From the NCBI GenBank assembly GCA_036426205.1, contig CM071567.1:288164145-288228144 (forward strand): 64,000 nt of DNA. Reading direction: 5' to 3'. This DNA comes from Ascaphus truei (lineage: Eukaryota > Chordata > Amphibia > Anura > Ascaphidae). Below are positions 23,421-34,445 of this stretch, piece by piece (position 1 is the stretch's first letter; each line of letters opens with the position of its first letter). The translations under genes were made by a program, and so were the position numbers. Below the pieces are notes generated by a model. That model made no database searches and was not told the origin of the DNA. It saw only the letters and a list, made by a program, of their open reading frames with translations.

Positions 23421-23669
23421 CAGTTAACCAACAAATGCCAGACCTTTAAAAGAGATATTCTGGTTGGACAGTTTGTTCACTTACAAAGTACTCTACCTTA
23501 GATGTATTTGAACTTCAAGCAAAATAATGATTTGCTTGATTCCTTGAAAGAGAAAACACAAAAAAATGTATTAAAAAAGGATATCGTAGATTCATATGTA
23601 CAGAGAGGCTATCCTTTATAGTAAAGAAAAATGTAACAAACAAAGTTCTGTAAGATGTAATAGTAAATA

Positions 23670-24000
23670 CAGGCATACCCCACATTAACGTACGCAATGG
23701 GACCGGAACATGTATGTAAAGTGAAAATGTACTTAAAGTGAAGCACTACCTTTTCCCACTTATCGATGCATGTACTGTATTGCAATCGTCATATACGTGC
23801 ATAACTGATGTAAATAACACATTTGTAACAGGCTCTATAGTCTCCCCGCTTGCGCACAGCTTCGGTACGGGTAAGGAGCCGGTATTGCTGGTCAGGACGT
23901 GCTGACAGGCGCATGCGTGAGCTGCCATTTGCCTGTTGAGTGATGTGTACTTACTCACGAGTGTACTTAAAGTGAGTGTCCTTAAACCGGGGTATGGCTG
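23670..24000. mobile_element. pogo/Tigger-type MITE in PLE copy 1
   Basis: The 331-bp element has inverted ends CAGGCATACCCC and its near-copy CAGCCATACCCC. TA flanks both sides (23668-23669, 24001-24002). The CAGGCATACC terminus is the hallmark of Tigger/pogo-like transposons. Internal sequence is non-coding and has repeated GTACTTAAAGTGA motifs. Confidence 0.85.
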
Positions 24001-24287
24001 TATGCATTCCTTTGGAAGTAATTAATGAATTCACTCAATAAATATTGTTATATATTAACATAGGACAATTACCTTAAAAGGATAATAAGGAATTACCCAC
24101 AAATGGTAGCCAAACGTTCACAGATTTTGAAAGATATTTTGGTGAATATTTTTTAAGTGTGTAAATCCTGTGTAAACAAAATTCCAATTACAGGGAGTTA
24201 AACATGTTGTCACGTCAAGCTTGTACATTTATGGAGGTAACAAAATATTGTCCAATTCCTGGTAAACCTGAAAACAAAAAAATGAAA

Positions 24288-24560
24288 GCTTTTAATTGTA
24301 GAAGTGATGGGGTTATATATATATATTTAGAAATGTCAATGCCAAATAGTCTATATAGTGAAAACATTTAAGGAACTGCGGAGGAGAGTTTTGGAGCAGA
24401 AAAATAAAATTCTAAAATCACTATAACAAGCATTGTAGCAAGCCACTACAATTAAGTACAGTATATGGTAGATTAACAGCGGGTTTGCATGTTTTTGCTA
24501 TTGAGAGGGTTCATTTGGGTTGTAGCAGAAGGGATTTAGATAGGATCCAATTTCACAACT
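24288..24560 (+). pseudogene. PLE GIY-YIG endonuclease remnant
   Basis: Readings in neighbouring frames include CRSDGVIYI, then KTF(R/K)ELRRRVLE and later FAIERVHLGCSRRDLDRIQFH. The order VIYI - KTxRxLRxRxLEH - RDLDRxQ fits the GIY-YIG domain and tail of PLE proteins. The YVG part is scrambled. The domain nicks target DNA. This copy is dead. Confidence 0.65.
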
Positions 24561-24799
24561 AAAATAGATGGATGATTATCAATCATCAATAGTTGTATTC
24601 CTTGGGGTATGAATGAAGAGATCAAATATGTGTGCTTCCTATAATGAGGGTTTATTTATAGGTCTCCTAAGGGGTCACAGGAACCAAGTTTCACAATTTG
24701 CACTTCACAGATTGTAATAGTTGTAATGTCAGTGTATAACTTGTCACTATCCTTAATACACAAATAAGTACTACTTTTGTACTTTCTGCTCTCTTTTTT

Positions 24800-26440
24800 G
24801 ACAGTCTCTATAACACTTGGACCTTCTCATAGACGTCCTTCCATTTACACACCTCTGTGTTGAGACTCCGGATCTCCTAGAGCAAAACTTCTAGCTCAAT
24901 GTTGAGAGTGTAAAGCTCTTTTTGAAAAACTTGAAGATTAGTACTGAGACTGCTAACCTCTTTTTGACAGACTTCCGGCTCTGTACTGAGACTGTGAATT
25001 TCACTATGTGTGTGTTATGCCAGTGCTGCCCGCAGACCATACCGTCCCCTATGCCAAAGGGGGAAGTAGGGATACACGCACCCGCAGCAAAGGGAGCGAG
25101 TCCGGAGTTTGGTGTTAAGCATTGCCAGGCCAGATATAAGTAACGTAGACAATACTTGCCGGTACCGGGTATAGGAGTAGAATAGTGATTGCCTTGCCGA
25201 GGTGAGGGAGCAGAGAGATGAGGAAGGTTGAAGTCCAAGCCGTGATCATGGGATGCCAGAGAATACGTAGTCCAAGGAGAGAAGAAGTCGGGAGCCAAAG
25301 GGTGTAGTCGTACGAGCTGTGTCAAAACCTGTAGTAACCGAGAGTACACCAAACACATCCATACAGAGACTATGTCGAGCGATGAGTGAGGGCTCAGAGA
25401 TGCTAGATAAGGCTGGGCTGACAATCAGGGATTGAGGCGGGTCAGGACTACTGCAGGGAGCCTCTCAGGATAGGTGTGGCTGATACAACCCAGGTGAGCA
25501 CTGGTAGCAATCTGATTACACCCGTGCGGTGTACGGGGGCGAAGCCTCATAGCAGGAGTGGAAGTAGAAGAGAGAATGCTGGGCGTGCGCTCTGTAAGCT
25601 GTGTGTGCATGCAAGCAGTGTTGGAGGAGGACACACATGTGCGTGCGAGACGGAGGACCCGCGCCTGCCACTGAGAAGTAGGAGGAGCGGTGGGGCCACC
25701 GAGGGAAGGGGCCCTGCGGCGATGGAGGAGATGATGCCCCATGGAGGCAGGTAAGTGGAGGTTGCGCTGCACGCCCTGAGTCTCCCTGAGGGTAGTCTGG
25801 GTGTTGTGCGGACGGCGCTGAGAAATCAGATTCCTAACAGTGTGACTCCCAGTTCTGCACAAACTGTGAAATTCCTTTTTAGAGATTTCCAGTTCTGTGC
25901 TGAGACTGCTGACCTCCTAGTGAGAGACATGCAGCTCTATGCAGAATTTGAACCTCATTCTGAAAGTTTCTATCTCTATCCTGAGACTGCTTATTTTCTG
26001 GCGAGAGACATCCAGCTCTACAGTATGTTGAGAGTATGAACCTCTTTCTCAGATATCTCCAGCTTTGTACAGAGACTGTGAAACTCTTTCTAGGAGACTT
26101 CCAGCTCTGAAATGAGACTGAAAACCTCTTTCTGAGAGACTTCAAGCTCTGCACTGAGGCTGGAAAACTGCTTATGAAAATTTTCTAGCTCTTTGCTGAG
26201 ACTGTGAGACCACCACAGACCATGTATAGTATTGATTTAAAGAGCACCTCTCGAGGTAGAGGGTCCTCTTTTTAGCCTCCTCATACTGTAGTTCTGCTTC
26301 TAGTCAACAATTACTCCTTCAGAGCGGCTCTGTTTCTCGATCATGGTGGTAATAATAGCATTCGCCATCTCCAGCTCAGTCATGAGTTCCTCCAAGTCAC
26401 TATGCAAGCACCGCTCTGTGTTCAACACAGTGCAAGGAAA
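24800..26440 (-). pseudogene. Coiled-coil protein pseudogene, intronless
   Basis: The minus strand from 26440 reads an acidic heptad segment (HSDLEELMTELEMANAIITT), then QYEEAKKRTLYLE, then repeated units of the form SLSxELEVSxKEV down to about 24800. The spacing is about 28-29 residues per unit, typical of a long coiled coil. Stops, frame shifts and a solo LTR (25013-25839) break it. The lack of introns suggests a retrocopy. Related pieces lie at 34446-34625 (same orientation) and 35663-35720 (opposite). The parent gene was not recognised. Confidence 0.5.
25013..25839. mobile_element. Solo LTR (5-bp TSD GTGTG)
   Basis: The 827-bp unit begins TGTTATGCC and ends CCTAACA, so its ends are TGTTA...TAACA, flanked by GTGTG at 25008-25012 and 25840-25844. 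Removing it rejoins the coiled-coil repeats. No internal coding region was seen, so it is read as a solo LTR left by recombination. Confidence 0.8.
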
Positions 26441-26451
26441 GTATACACTAT

Positions 26452-27479
26452 TTGGATGTATTATCATATATTGATACAGACTCACAGGTCCAAACTGATT
26501 TATATATCAAGGAGAACAGTAGGAATACCTATTTAAGAGCAGATAGTGGGCATCCACCAGCTCTTCTAAAAGGAATTGCCAAAGGGCAATTCCTACGATT
26601 AAAAAGACTGTGCTCTGATCAATATTCTTTTGAAATTCAGGCACGGGACCTCATCTCTAGATTCATTTCCAGAGATTATAACAAATCAGATCTAGAATTG
26701 GCATTTCAACATGCAAATATGTTTAATCGATCTGATCTGTTAATTAAGAAAAGTAAAAGTAAAAAAACATTGGCATAGAAATGTTGAACACCATGGTGCA
26801 GATCTGATCAAGGCTTCACCATTATTTACCACCCAGTATAATCGTTAAGCTATAAAAATTAAAACTATAATTAAAAAAAATACTGGGATATATTGAAATT
26901 GGACAAAAGTTTGACACCATGGGTATCACAGGGTCCCCGATTCGTCTTTACTAAAGTGAAAACAATAGGTTCTAGGATCTCTCCTAGTCTCTTTGATTCT
27001 AGAAAGACTCGTCCGAAATTCATTATCCCTATTGGTTCATTTAAGTGTGGAAAATGTTCCATATGTTCATATACTGTATGCATCAGATCAAAACTATTAA
27101 AAATGTTAATACGAATCAGACACGTAGGATTTAGTCCTTCCTTAATTGCAACACCTCTTATGTTGTATACTTAATACGCAGTGCATGCGGCAAGGGATAT
27201 GTTGGCCGTACTATTCAACCTTTAAGATCTAGAATATTAGAGCATCTCAGGTCTATTAGACACAATGATTTAAGGTTCCTGTGTCTCGCCATTGGACTCA
27301 GTGTAATAGGCAATTCATAGACATTCACTTTCTCTGCTTTAGAACACATTCCTCCACATATTAGAGGAGGCAATAGGATAGTTCAATTGAACAGATGGGA
27401 GATGTTTTGGATAGCCTCATTAAGAACATTGGCACCAGATGGCATAAATGAGGATTGGGAACTACATCAATTTTTGTAG
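26452..27479 (+). pseudogene. PLE RT C-terminus and GIY-YIG domain
   Basis: The frame 26452-26778 carries the PLE region after the YxDD motif (QTDLYIKENSRNTYLRAD, GQFLRLKRLCSD, SRFISRDYNKSDLE). After a stop at 26776 a second frame shows the linker with the Cys pair motif FKCGKCSICSY (about 27040-27070). Then comes the GIY-YIG nuclease VYLIRSACGKGYVGRTIQPL (27160-27225) with its conserved RILEHLRSI. The protein ends DGINEDWELHQFL. Nearly every family block is present, so decay is mild except at the 5' truncation. Confidence 0.8.
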
Positions 27480-28055
27480 GGGCTCTCTGTGTAAATTTAA
27501 TTTATCATTGCTCTCTTTACATCAATATTAGAGGTATAATGACATATATACATTTAGACATTTTTTGTGTCTTTTTTAGATAGTGTGAGACCACACTTTG
27601 ATATATTCCATTCTATTAATATTGATATATCAATACATGTAGACATGCAGTATTAAAAATCATTAATTATTCATTTTGAAACTGATTTTTCCTTTTTGGT
27701 ATTTTGGTTGTCACTATATGGTATTATTTTCCTGATTCAGCTTATGAGTTTAATAATCTTTATATATATTTATATTGTTTTTATTTTTATTCTTTTCACA
27801 TACACTTTGTCTCTTTTGCAATTGTGTATATATGTCTTTTTTGTTCGTTGTTTAGTTTTCATTTGATTATACAGTATTTTGTTATGTTTAGTATATTTTG
27901 TTATGTTTAGTGCGTTACTGCTGTGATTTCATCGTGGGATTCCCTCATCCCTCTCATTCCGTCCCTCCAGCCTTTGTTTTCCATCCAGGCACTTCTGTGT
28001 GTTCCACTGTGATTGGCTGAGAAGGCGTGACACGGTGGGTGGGGCATCTCATAGG

Positions 28056-29758
28056 TGTAACGGGTATTCCACCCCACCCAAATATCATATGTGTATGTGG
28101 GTGAGTAGAACTGCGGTGTTACCGGTGTGGTGGTATACCTGTCAGGCTCACAGGAGGTCTGAGCCTCCGCTAATGAGAGCCTGAGGTGAATCCTCTGGAA
28201 CGAATCTTCTTTCAGCGCCTCCACCTATGTAGGATCTAGGGAAATGTAGAATGACCCTAACATAGGAACCCACTCAGAAACCAGATACACCCGTATTAGG
28301 GATAACAGGTTTACTGAATGAACAAACACGAATAAGGAAACTATTACATCATCTCTAGTACCATCACAACAGTATAACATCCCCACACGGTGCCCACAGC
28401 CAACCCTTGTCCCGTGGTCAGCGCTGCCACTATGTGTTAATAGAATGTTATGATCTGTTGGTGCACTTGTAGAGTACCTGCCGAGTGCTCCTGCACTCGG
28501 GCCTGCAACTACTTCTCAAAGGATCTGTCGACCTGGATCCCGTCTGATCCGGTGCTGTGAATCTTGCTTGGGGTCCGCCAGGGGTGATCCCACCGGGAGA
28601 TAGTCTTTATCTTTGAACACCGACTTGAGCCCAAGTCGCCTTATGGGAACTGCAGCATCCGCTGATCCCTATCTAACCTTGGCACTAACATGACAGGGTC
28701 CCTAACCTAAGGCCTGTCCGATGTACCGAACCTGAGTGGACTTGGGGAAAACTCCTAGGGCCTGCGGGGTTAATACCCTACCCCCCTCCCTACTACCCCA
28801 AGTCCAGAAACCTCACTAACCACTAGCTCCTAACTCACTAATCCTAACACTAACACGCCTGCAGCCGACACAGTTCTCACAGTCAGCCTGCAGACAGTAA
28901 CACACGCTGCAACACCACTGCATCTAGTACACGCAGCGTCAACATGCCACACTCAACAAGCAACCTGGAACCCGCAGCAACACACTGCTCGCACGCTGTG
29001 CTTATTTGCCAGTGCGCACAGCACTACCCGCTGTGGCACTGCCAAACCTGCACCTTACATACACTAAGGGTGACCTCCCTATCTAGGGCCGTCCTTATCA
29101 GTTACCACTAACCTGGTGGGAGTTGGGGCCTACCTGAGGGTGAGGGTACCTATAGGATGCAGGAGCTGCACTCACTCCCTGCATCCTTCCTTCCCCTTCA
29201 GCTCCGCTGCTCCAACTGACGTGACCAAAGCCCGGGAAATGTATCTATTCTCCCTCCAGGCAGTCCTACAGCCCTATTGGCTCCTATCAAGCACCTGGTG
29301 CCTGGCTCGCTAGCCTCATGGGAATTGTAGTCCCGAGGCCCTTACTATAACATTGGGGCCGCGTGCGTTCCCCCTCTGCCTACACTAACTCCTAATGGCC
29401 GCCTCAAGCTCTCCCTATGCTTACCTACTCTCGCGCGACCTCCTAAGAGCTGCCTTAGCTCCCTACCCCTATCTGCGCATGCGCGACCTATCTGGGGCTC
29501 TCTGCCCTCGCGCGATCACTGCGCCAGGCGCGTTGAAGCGCAATGGCGGCGCCCTTCTGGGCCGCCGGGACCTTAGAGACGCGATCGCGGCCTTAGCAAC
29601 GCCGATCGCGTCCCCGGCAACCGGCCAAGGCGGAGAAGCCGCGCTGCTCCCTGCTCCAGCCCCCACCCTTGGAAGCAGCCGTCGGTTTTTCAGTACCCGC
29701 GATCGAGCTGCCGCCAGGGAAGGGGGGTCTCCAGGAGCTGCTGGGGACCAGGGTTACA
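28056..29758 (-). repeat. 3' LTR of minus-strand element
   Basis: This copy matches 32122-33858 along its whole length. Differences are mostly missing single bases here, for example in C-runs and CA steps. On the minus strand it begins with TGTAACCC next to the polypurine tract. It contains CpG-rich segments with GCGCATGCGCGA-type motifs near 29470-29540. Confidence 0.85.
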
Positions 29759-32092
29759 CTCTCCCCCTGGTGGAACTCCAACGTCCTCGCTTGGATAGCA
29801 AGTATAATCAGGCACAAACATTATATAACGAAAATGCAGTACACAGAATATACAACACAAGTTGAACTTACATCTCAGATTACATGGTACATCACACTCA
29901 ATAATACCCGAGACTGGCTGAGACCATGTGTGGGGTGCCCCTACCAGATCAGATGGGGGTACCTCACTTTTGCGTCCGTGAGCCTCCCCCAGAAAATTTT
30001 CTTGGAGAGCACACTCTAAGGTGACAGCTACTGGCTCTTCGCTACTTCCTCCCCCTGGTGGAAGGAGTAGCACAGTGTCTCTTAATTGGGCCTTTACCCG
30101 GTCATCCGCGGCAGGGATGCGGTAGACCAGGAGGCCAGGACCTTTCCCGCGGTCCACCACCTGGCGAATGGCACGCTCCTTTTTGGGCGTAAAGGAGGCC
30201 AGTCTCCCTGGATCATCCTTTACACAGTCCTTGTCCCTACGGACTTGTGAGGCTTCCACTGAGAAGCGAGCACTGGGAAATGTCTCGGTTTCACCTGGCA
30301 GGGGGGAAAATGTAGACACCTTACCCCTGCGGTGAATCACGGGGGCCAACAGGTCCTCGGGGACGCTGTCAGTTCCCACCTTGGTGGTATCGGGACCTGC
30401 CCCTGGCACTTCTGGGGCAGTCCACTTACGCGCTGAAAACTCGGGAGCGTTGGATCCCAGTCCTGGGACCACTTGTGTCGGAGCACACGGGCTCACACTC
30501 CGCTCAGGAACCATAGCTTTGGCCTTCTTCACGGCCACCTCCATCGGAGTCTGTGAGGAACAAGGGGGTTCCTTACCACTCGGCTGGCTGACGATGGGCT
30601 TCCCTTCTTCCGGAAGGATCGGCGGTAGACACTGGTCCACTCTCTCCTCTGGACAGCTACCTTCTAGTGAGGACACCTCCGCCAGGACGCGATGCAGAGG
30701 GGAACCCTTCACCCAGGCGACCAGACTTAAGGAGCCATCGTGCTCCGCGGTCACCTGGAGGCTCACCCCCGACACCCCTGGGGCAGTCGACTCACCCTTG
30801 TCGGCGTTAGGTACTGGTCCCCATTCTAGGACCGAGGGTACCTCTGTAGTAGGTCGGACTGACCATTGTAGGGCACACGGGCCCACAGCAGGATCCGCAA
30901 CATCGGAAGACACCTCTTCCAGGGTACACGGACCCACAGCAGACTCTATATCCTCTGCATTACCGCTGGGGTGGTTCGCCGGTAGGCGCATCGCCACCGA
31001 TGGGACTTCCACCTTTTCCCCGGAAGATATCATGACAGTATCCTCCGCAAGGTAGTCACCAGATTCTTCTGAAATGCAGCCAGTGGTTGTGGGTACGAAG
31101 CTGGCGTGCTCCGGTACCTCCACTGCAGTCGCGCTCTTCTCCGCCAAGGGTTCACTTAGCTCCTTAGCTGGCTCTGTAGGCTGGGGTACAATAGGCATCA
31201 AGAAAATTGCACCGCAGCAATCACATTTAGGTTCCCACGCCAGTGCTCCCCTAGAACAGTCACAGGTGGGGCTAAAGCACTGTGTACACGGCTCCCCATC
31301 TACCTCGGTGATCCTGAAGTCTAGTGGCACTTGGGACATGACGGCTCCCTCGTCATAGGCTTCTTGCAAGCAGGGGCACAGGAGCATAAGGAGATCTATT
31401 CCTGGCGCTCGCCAGGGCACATACACATTAGGGTGTATCCCCTGACAGTCTATCTCATCCTCATCATAGAACAGAGAGTCTATCTCATCCTCATCCTTAG
31501 AGATCAGAGTGTCTATCACAGCGTCCACGTATGGTTGAAGATAACCGTGCTTGCTCCCCCTGGTGGAATCTAAAGGAAGGGCACTTTTTACAAGGGATTG
31601 GTTTTCACTCACAGCACAGGGGAGGGGCTCTGACTTTCGCGCCAAACCCGGACAGAATGTTGCGACATCTTTCTGTGCAGGCTTGCAGTCAGCAGCACGT
31701 GCGCTCTCCTGATTTGGCGGGAGACGCCATTTTGCTGGGTCGGCATAGACTAGGGGGTACCCTTCTGAGGGGCCCCCGGGCATGAACAGTGCGGACGGTG
31801 CCTCTGCCAGGCATATATCCTCAGTGTGAGTTACAACAAACAGTATGGTTTTCCATGTGGACGTGGGATCTTGTTCCTCCTCTAAGACACATGCCCACGG
31901 CCACCCAGGAATTTTACACATACCCTCCCGGACCTTCATTGCGGGTATACTAGCGGGTATGCCTCCTACCGCCACTACCTGGCCAGGCTCCATATACTGC
32001 CTCAACGCCCAGGCAAAGACCTCGTCTCCGGACTTTACAAACATAGCGACAAAAATAGGAACGGGACAATTTAGAAAAAATGGACAGGGCAC
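29690..32092 (-). CDS. 800-residue protein of non-autonomous LTR element, possibly Gag-like
   Basis: This is a single uninterrupted frame starting 30 bases downstream of the primer-binding site and ending inside the 3' LTR. The N-terminal 100 residues (ALRQYMEPGQVVAVGGIPAS, later VVTHTEDI) resemble in layout the N-terminus of PNMA/Ty3-type Gag proteins of vertebrates. That is a tentative comparison from memory. Residues about 195-215 hold two DEDEID acidic repeats. A Cys-rich patch (CTQC, CDCSR, CDCC; about 265-295) could bind metal. The rest is Pro/Ser/Glu-rich and likely disordered. No protease, RT or integrase motif is present. An intact 2.4-kb frame in a dead neighbourhood implies recent activity. 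Confidence 0.65.
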   Translation of the reverse strand: MPCPFFLNCPVPIFVAMFVKSGDEVFAWALRQYMEPGQVVAVGGIPASIPAMKVREGMCKIPGWPWACVLEEEQDPTSTWKTILFVVTHTEDICLAEAPSALFMPGGPSEGYPLVYADPAKWRLPPNQESARAADCKPAQKDVATFCPGLARKSEPLPCAVSENQSLVKSALPLDSTRGSKHGYLQPYVDAVIDTLISKDEDEIDSLFYDEDEIDCQGIHPNVYVPWRAPGIDLLMLLCPCLQEAYDEGAVMSQVPLDFRITEVDGEPCTQCFSPTCDCSRGALAWEPKCDCCGAIFLMPIVPQPTEPAKELSEPLAEKSATAVEVPEHASFVPTTTGCISEESGDYLAEDTVMISSGEKVEVPSVAMRLPANHPSGNAEDIESAVGPCTLEEVSSDVADPAVGPCALQWSVRPTTEVPSVLEWGPVPNADKGESTAPGVSGVSLQVTAEHDGSLSLVAWVKGSPLHRVLAEVSSLEGSCPEERVDQCLPPILPEEGKPIVSQPSGKEPPCSSQTPMEVAVKKAKAMVPERSVSPCAPTQVVPGLGSNAPEFSARKWTAPEVPGAGPDTTKVGTDSVPEDLLAPVIHRRGKVSTFSPLPGETETFPSARFSVEASQVRRDKDCVKDDPGRLASFTPKKERAIRQVVDRGKGPGLLVYRIPAADDRVKAQLRDTVLLLPPGGGSSEEPVAVTLECALQENFLGEAHGRKSEVPPSDLVGAPHTWSQPVSGIIECDVPCNLRCKFNLCCIFCVLHFRYIMFVPDYTCYPSEDVGVPPGGECNPGPQQLLETPLPWRQLDRGY
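29759..29769 (-). promoter_or_regulatory. Polypurine tract
   Basis: The minus strand reads CAGGGGGAGAG directly before TGTAACCC of the 3' LTR. Its position fits the plus-strand DNA primer of LTR elements. Confidence 0.75.
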
Positions 32093-32101
32093 CCCAGGTG
32101 T

Positions 32102-32119
32102 ATCTCAGCAGCGCCTCCA
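32102..32119 (-). promoter_or_regulatory. Primer-binding site, tRNA-Thr-like
   Basis: The minus strand reads TGGAGGCGCTGCTGAGAT two bases after the 5' LTR. It begins with the TGG complementary to CCA. The rest would pair with a tRNA 3' end of CAGCGCCU type, closest in my recollection to vertebrate tRNA-Thr. The tRNA identity needs a database check. Confidence 0.6.
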
Positions 32120-32121
32120 AA

Positions 32122-33858
32122 TGTAACGGAGAATGTCTCACCACCCCACCCAATCTCATATGTAGTGTGGGTGAGTAGAACATGCGGTGTTACCGGTGTG
32201 GTGCGTATACCTGTCAGGCTCACAGGAGGTCTGAGCCTCCGCTAATGAGAGCCTGAGGTGAATCCTCTGGAACGAATCTTCTTTCAGCGCCTCCACCTAT
32301 GTAGGATTCTAGGGAAATGTAGAATGACCCTAACATAGGAACCCACTCAGAAACCAGATACACCAGTATTAGGGATAACAGGTTTACTGAATGAACAAAC
32401 ACGAATAAGGACAACTATTACATCATCTCTAGTACCATCACAACAGTATAACATCCCCACACGGTGCCCACAGCCCAACCCTTGTCCCGTGGTCAGCGCT
32501 GCCACTATGTGTTAATAGAATGTTATGATCTGTTGGTGCACTTGTAGAGTACCTGCCGAGTGCTCCTGCACTCGGGCCTGCAACTACTTCTCAAAGGATC
32601 TGTCGACCTGGATCCCGTCTGATCCGGTGCTGTGAATCTTTGCTTGGGGTCCGCCAGGGGTGATCCCACCCGGGAGATAGTCTTTATCTTTGAACACCGA
32701 CTTGAGCCCAAGTCGCCTTATGGGAACTGCAGCATCCGCTGATCCCTATCTAACCTTGGCACTACATGACAGGGTCCCTAACCTAAGGCCTGTCCCTGAT
32801 GTACCGCAACCTGAGGTGACTTGGGGAAAACTCCTAGGGCCTGCGGGGTTAATACCCTACCCCCCTCCCCTACTACCCCAAGTCCAGAAACCTCACTAAC
32901 CACTAGCTCCTAACTCACTAATCCTAACACTAACACGCCTGCAGCCGACACAGTTCTCACAGTCAGCCTGCAGACAGTAACACACGCTGCACACACACTG
33001 CACTCAGTACACGCAGCGTCAACATGCAACACTCAACACAGCAACCTGGAACCCGCAGCAAACACACTGCTCGCACGCTGTGCTTATTTGCCAGTGCGCA
33101 CAGCACTACCCGCTGTGGCACTGCCAAACCTGCACCTTACATACACTAAGGGTGACCTCCCTATCTAGGGCCGTCCCTTATCAGTTACCCACTAACCTGG
33201 TGGGGAGTTGGGGCCTACCTGGAGGGTGAGGGTACCTATCAGGATGCAGGAGCTGCACTCACTCCCTGCATCCTTCCTTCCCCTTCAGCTCCGCTGCTCC
33301 AACTGACGTGACTCAAAGCCCGGGAAATGTATCTATTCTCCCTCCAGGGCAGTCCTACAGCCCTATTGGCTCCTATCAAGCACCTGGTGCCTGGCTCGCT
33401 ATGCCTCATGGGAATTGTAGTCCCGAGGCCCTTACTATAACATTGGGGCCGCGTGCGTTCCTCCCCTCTGCCTACACTAACTCCTAATGGCCGCCTCAAG
33501 CTCTCCCTATGCTTCCCTACTCTCGCGCGACCTCCTAAGAGCTGCCTTAGCTCCCTACCCCTATCTGCGCATGCGCGACCTATCTGGGGCTCTCCTGCCC
33601 TCGCGCGATCACTGCGCATGCGCGACTTGAAGCGCAATGGCGGCGCCCTGCTCTGCGGCCGCCGGGACCTTAGAGACGCGATCGCGGCCTTAGCAACGGC
33701 CCGATCGCGTCCCCGGCAACCGGCCACAGGCAGGAGAAGCCGCGCTGCTCCCTGCTCCAGCCCCCACCCTTGGAAGCAGCCGTCGGGTTTTTCAGTACCC
33801 GCGATCGGCTGCTCCAGGGAAGGGGGGTCTCCAGGAGCTGCTGGGGACCAGGGTTACA
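32122..33858 (-). repeat. 5' LTR of minus-strand element
   Basis: A near-identical partner of 28056-29758 and the slightly longer copy. On the minus strand it ends CCGTTACA next to the primer-binding site. The frame at 33453-33932 is an incidental open stretch across the LTR edge. Confidence 0.85.
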
Positions 33859-33886
33859 TAGGCTATATCAAGGAAGTAATCAGTAA

Positions 33887-33940
33887 GTGTATTACTCTTG
33901 ACAAATCGCTGCAAAAGCGCAAAACGCGTTAGAGGATCAC
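33887..33940 (+). ncRNA. Hammerhead-like motif in PLE copy 2 3' region
   Basis: CTC/GAG plus outer AT and GTG/CAC pairs form stem I (33888-33899 with 33931-33940). Then come TTGACAAA, a CGCT/AGCG stem II, AAAACGCG and TT. The GAAA box is shifted (CAAAAC). It lies in the 3' part of a Penelope element, where hammerheads are known to occur. This is direct positional support for the assignment. Confidence 0.5.
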
Positions 33941-34445
33941 TTTGCCCTCACTTGTATGTTCCTGTGTATCTTCTCAATGGATTAAAAACCTTGTTTTTAC
34001 GGCACTTTATTGCTTGGTCCCCGCTTTTTGCTGCTGTGCTCTTCTGGTTCCCTGCTTCCAGCTGGATCAACCAGGAACCCCTCGTGTTACTTACCCCTGC
34101 AGGAGATGCGACTTGGAGCTTATGTTGATGCTCACACTCAGTGAGTACTATTTTCTACTATTATTACCTATTTAACATGTTGGTCTCCTGGACTGTAATA
34201 TTGGGTTTAGGATTGCCATCAGAACTGAGAAGTGTATACTACTATGCGCTGTGTAAATTTACATTCACTTGTGCTATAGGGATTCAGTATTAACTGATAT
34301 CACCATCAAGACTTTTACCAGCACTTATATACCCACATGCTTTATATGACCATCTTGCTCTCATTTCTGGTTTAAGAACAGCATTTGATACCACATTGAA
34401 CGTATATGCTGTTTGTGGTTTGAGCCCTAGTGGAGACTCGTGGTC

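Larger units (their letters stand above)
22560..24640 (+). mobile_element. Penelope-like element copy 1 (decayed)
   Basis: A plus-strand PLE has reverse transcriptase motifs in several frames at 22690-23420, linker pieces to 24250 and a C-terminal GIY-YIG-type segment at 24288-24560. It is interrupted by a pogo-like MITE (23670-24000). RT plus GIY-YIG is diagnostic of endonuclease-positive PLEs. Ends were not determined. Confidence 0.75.
28056..33858 (-). mobile_element. Non-autonomous LTR retrotransposon with 1.7-kb LTRs
   Basis: Two direct repeats (28056-29758, 1703 bp; 32122-33858, 1737 bp) flank a 2.36-kb interior. On the minus strand each LTR starts TGTAACCC and ends CCGTTACA. A primer-binding site follows the 5' LTR and a polypurine tract precedes the 3' LTR. 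The target duplication is TAGG (28052-28055 and 33859-33862). The interior encodes one long protein but no protease, RT or integrase, so movement must be in trans. Confidence 0.85.
26441..34440 (+). mobile_element. Penelope-like element copy 2, split by an LTR element
   Basis: The PLE starts in the RT C-terminal part at 26452, runs through the linker and GIY-YIG domain to a stop at about 27479, and continues as non-coding 3' sequence to 28055. After the nested LTR element (28056-33858, TSD TAGG) the 3' part resumes at 33859 with a hammerhead-like motif at 33887-33940. Both outer edges abut copies of the same coiled-coil segment in the same orientation (26276-26440 and 34456-34620). Confidence 0.65.

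Noticed and set aside
30381..31055. 224-codon plus-strand frame
   Set aside because: It lies opposite the 800-codon minus-strand frame, which has the matching LTR, primer-site and polypurine context. Taken as a shadow.
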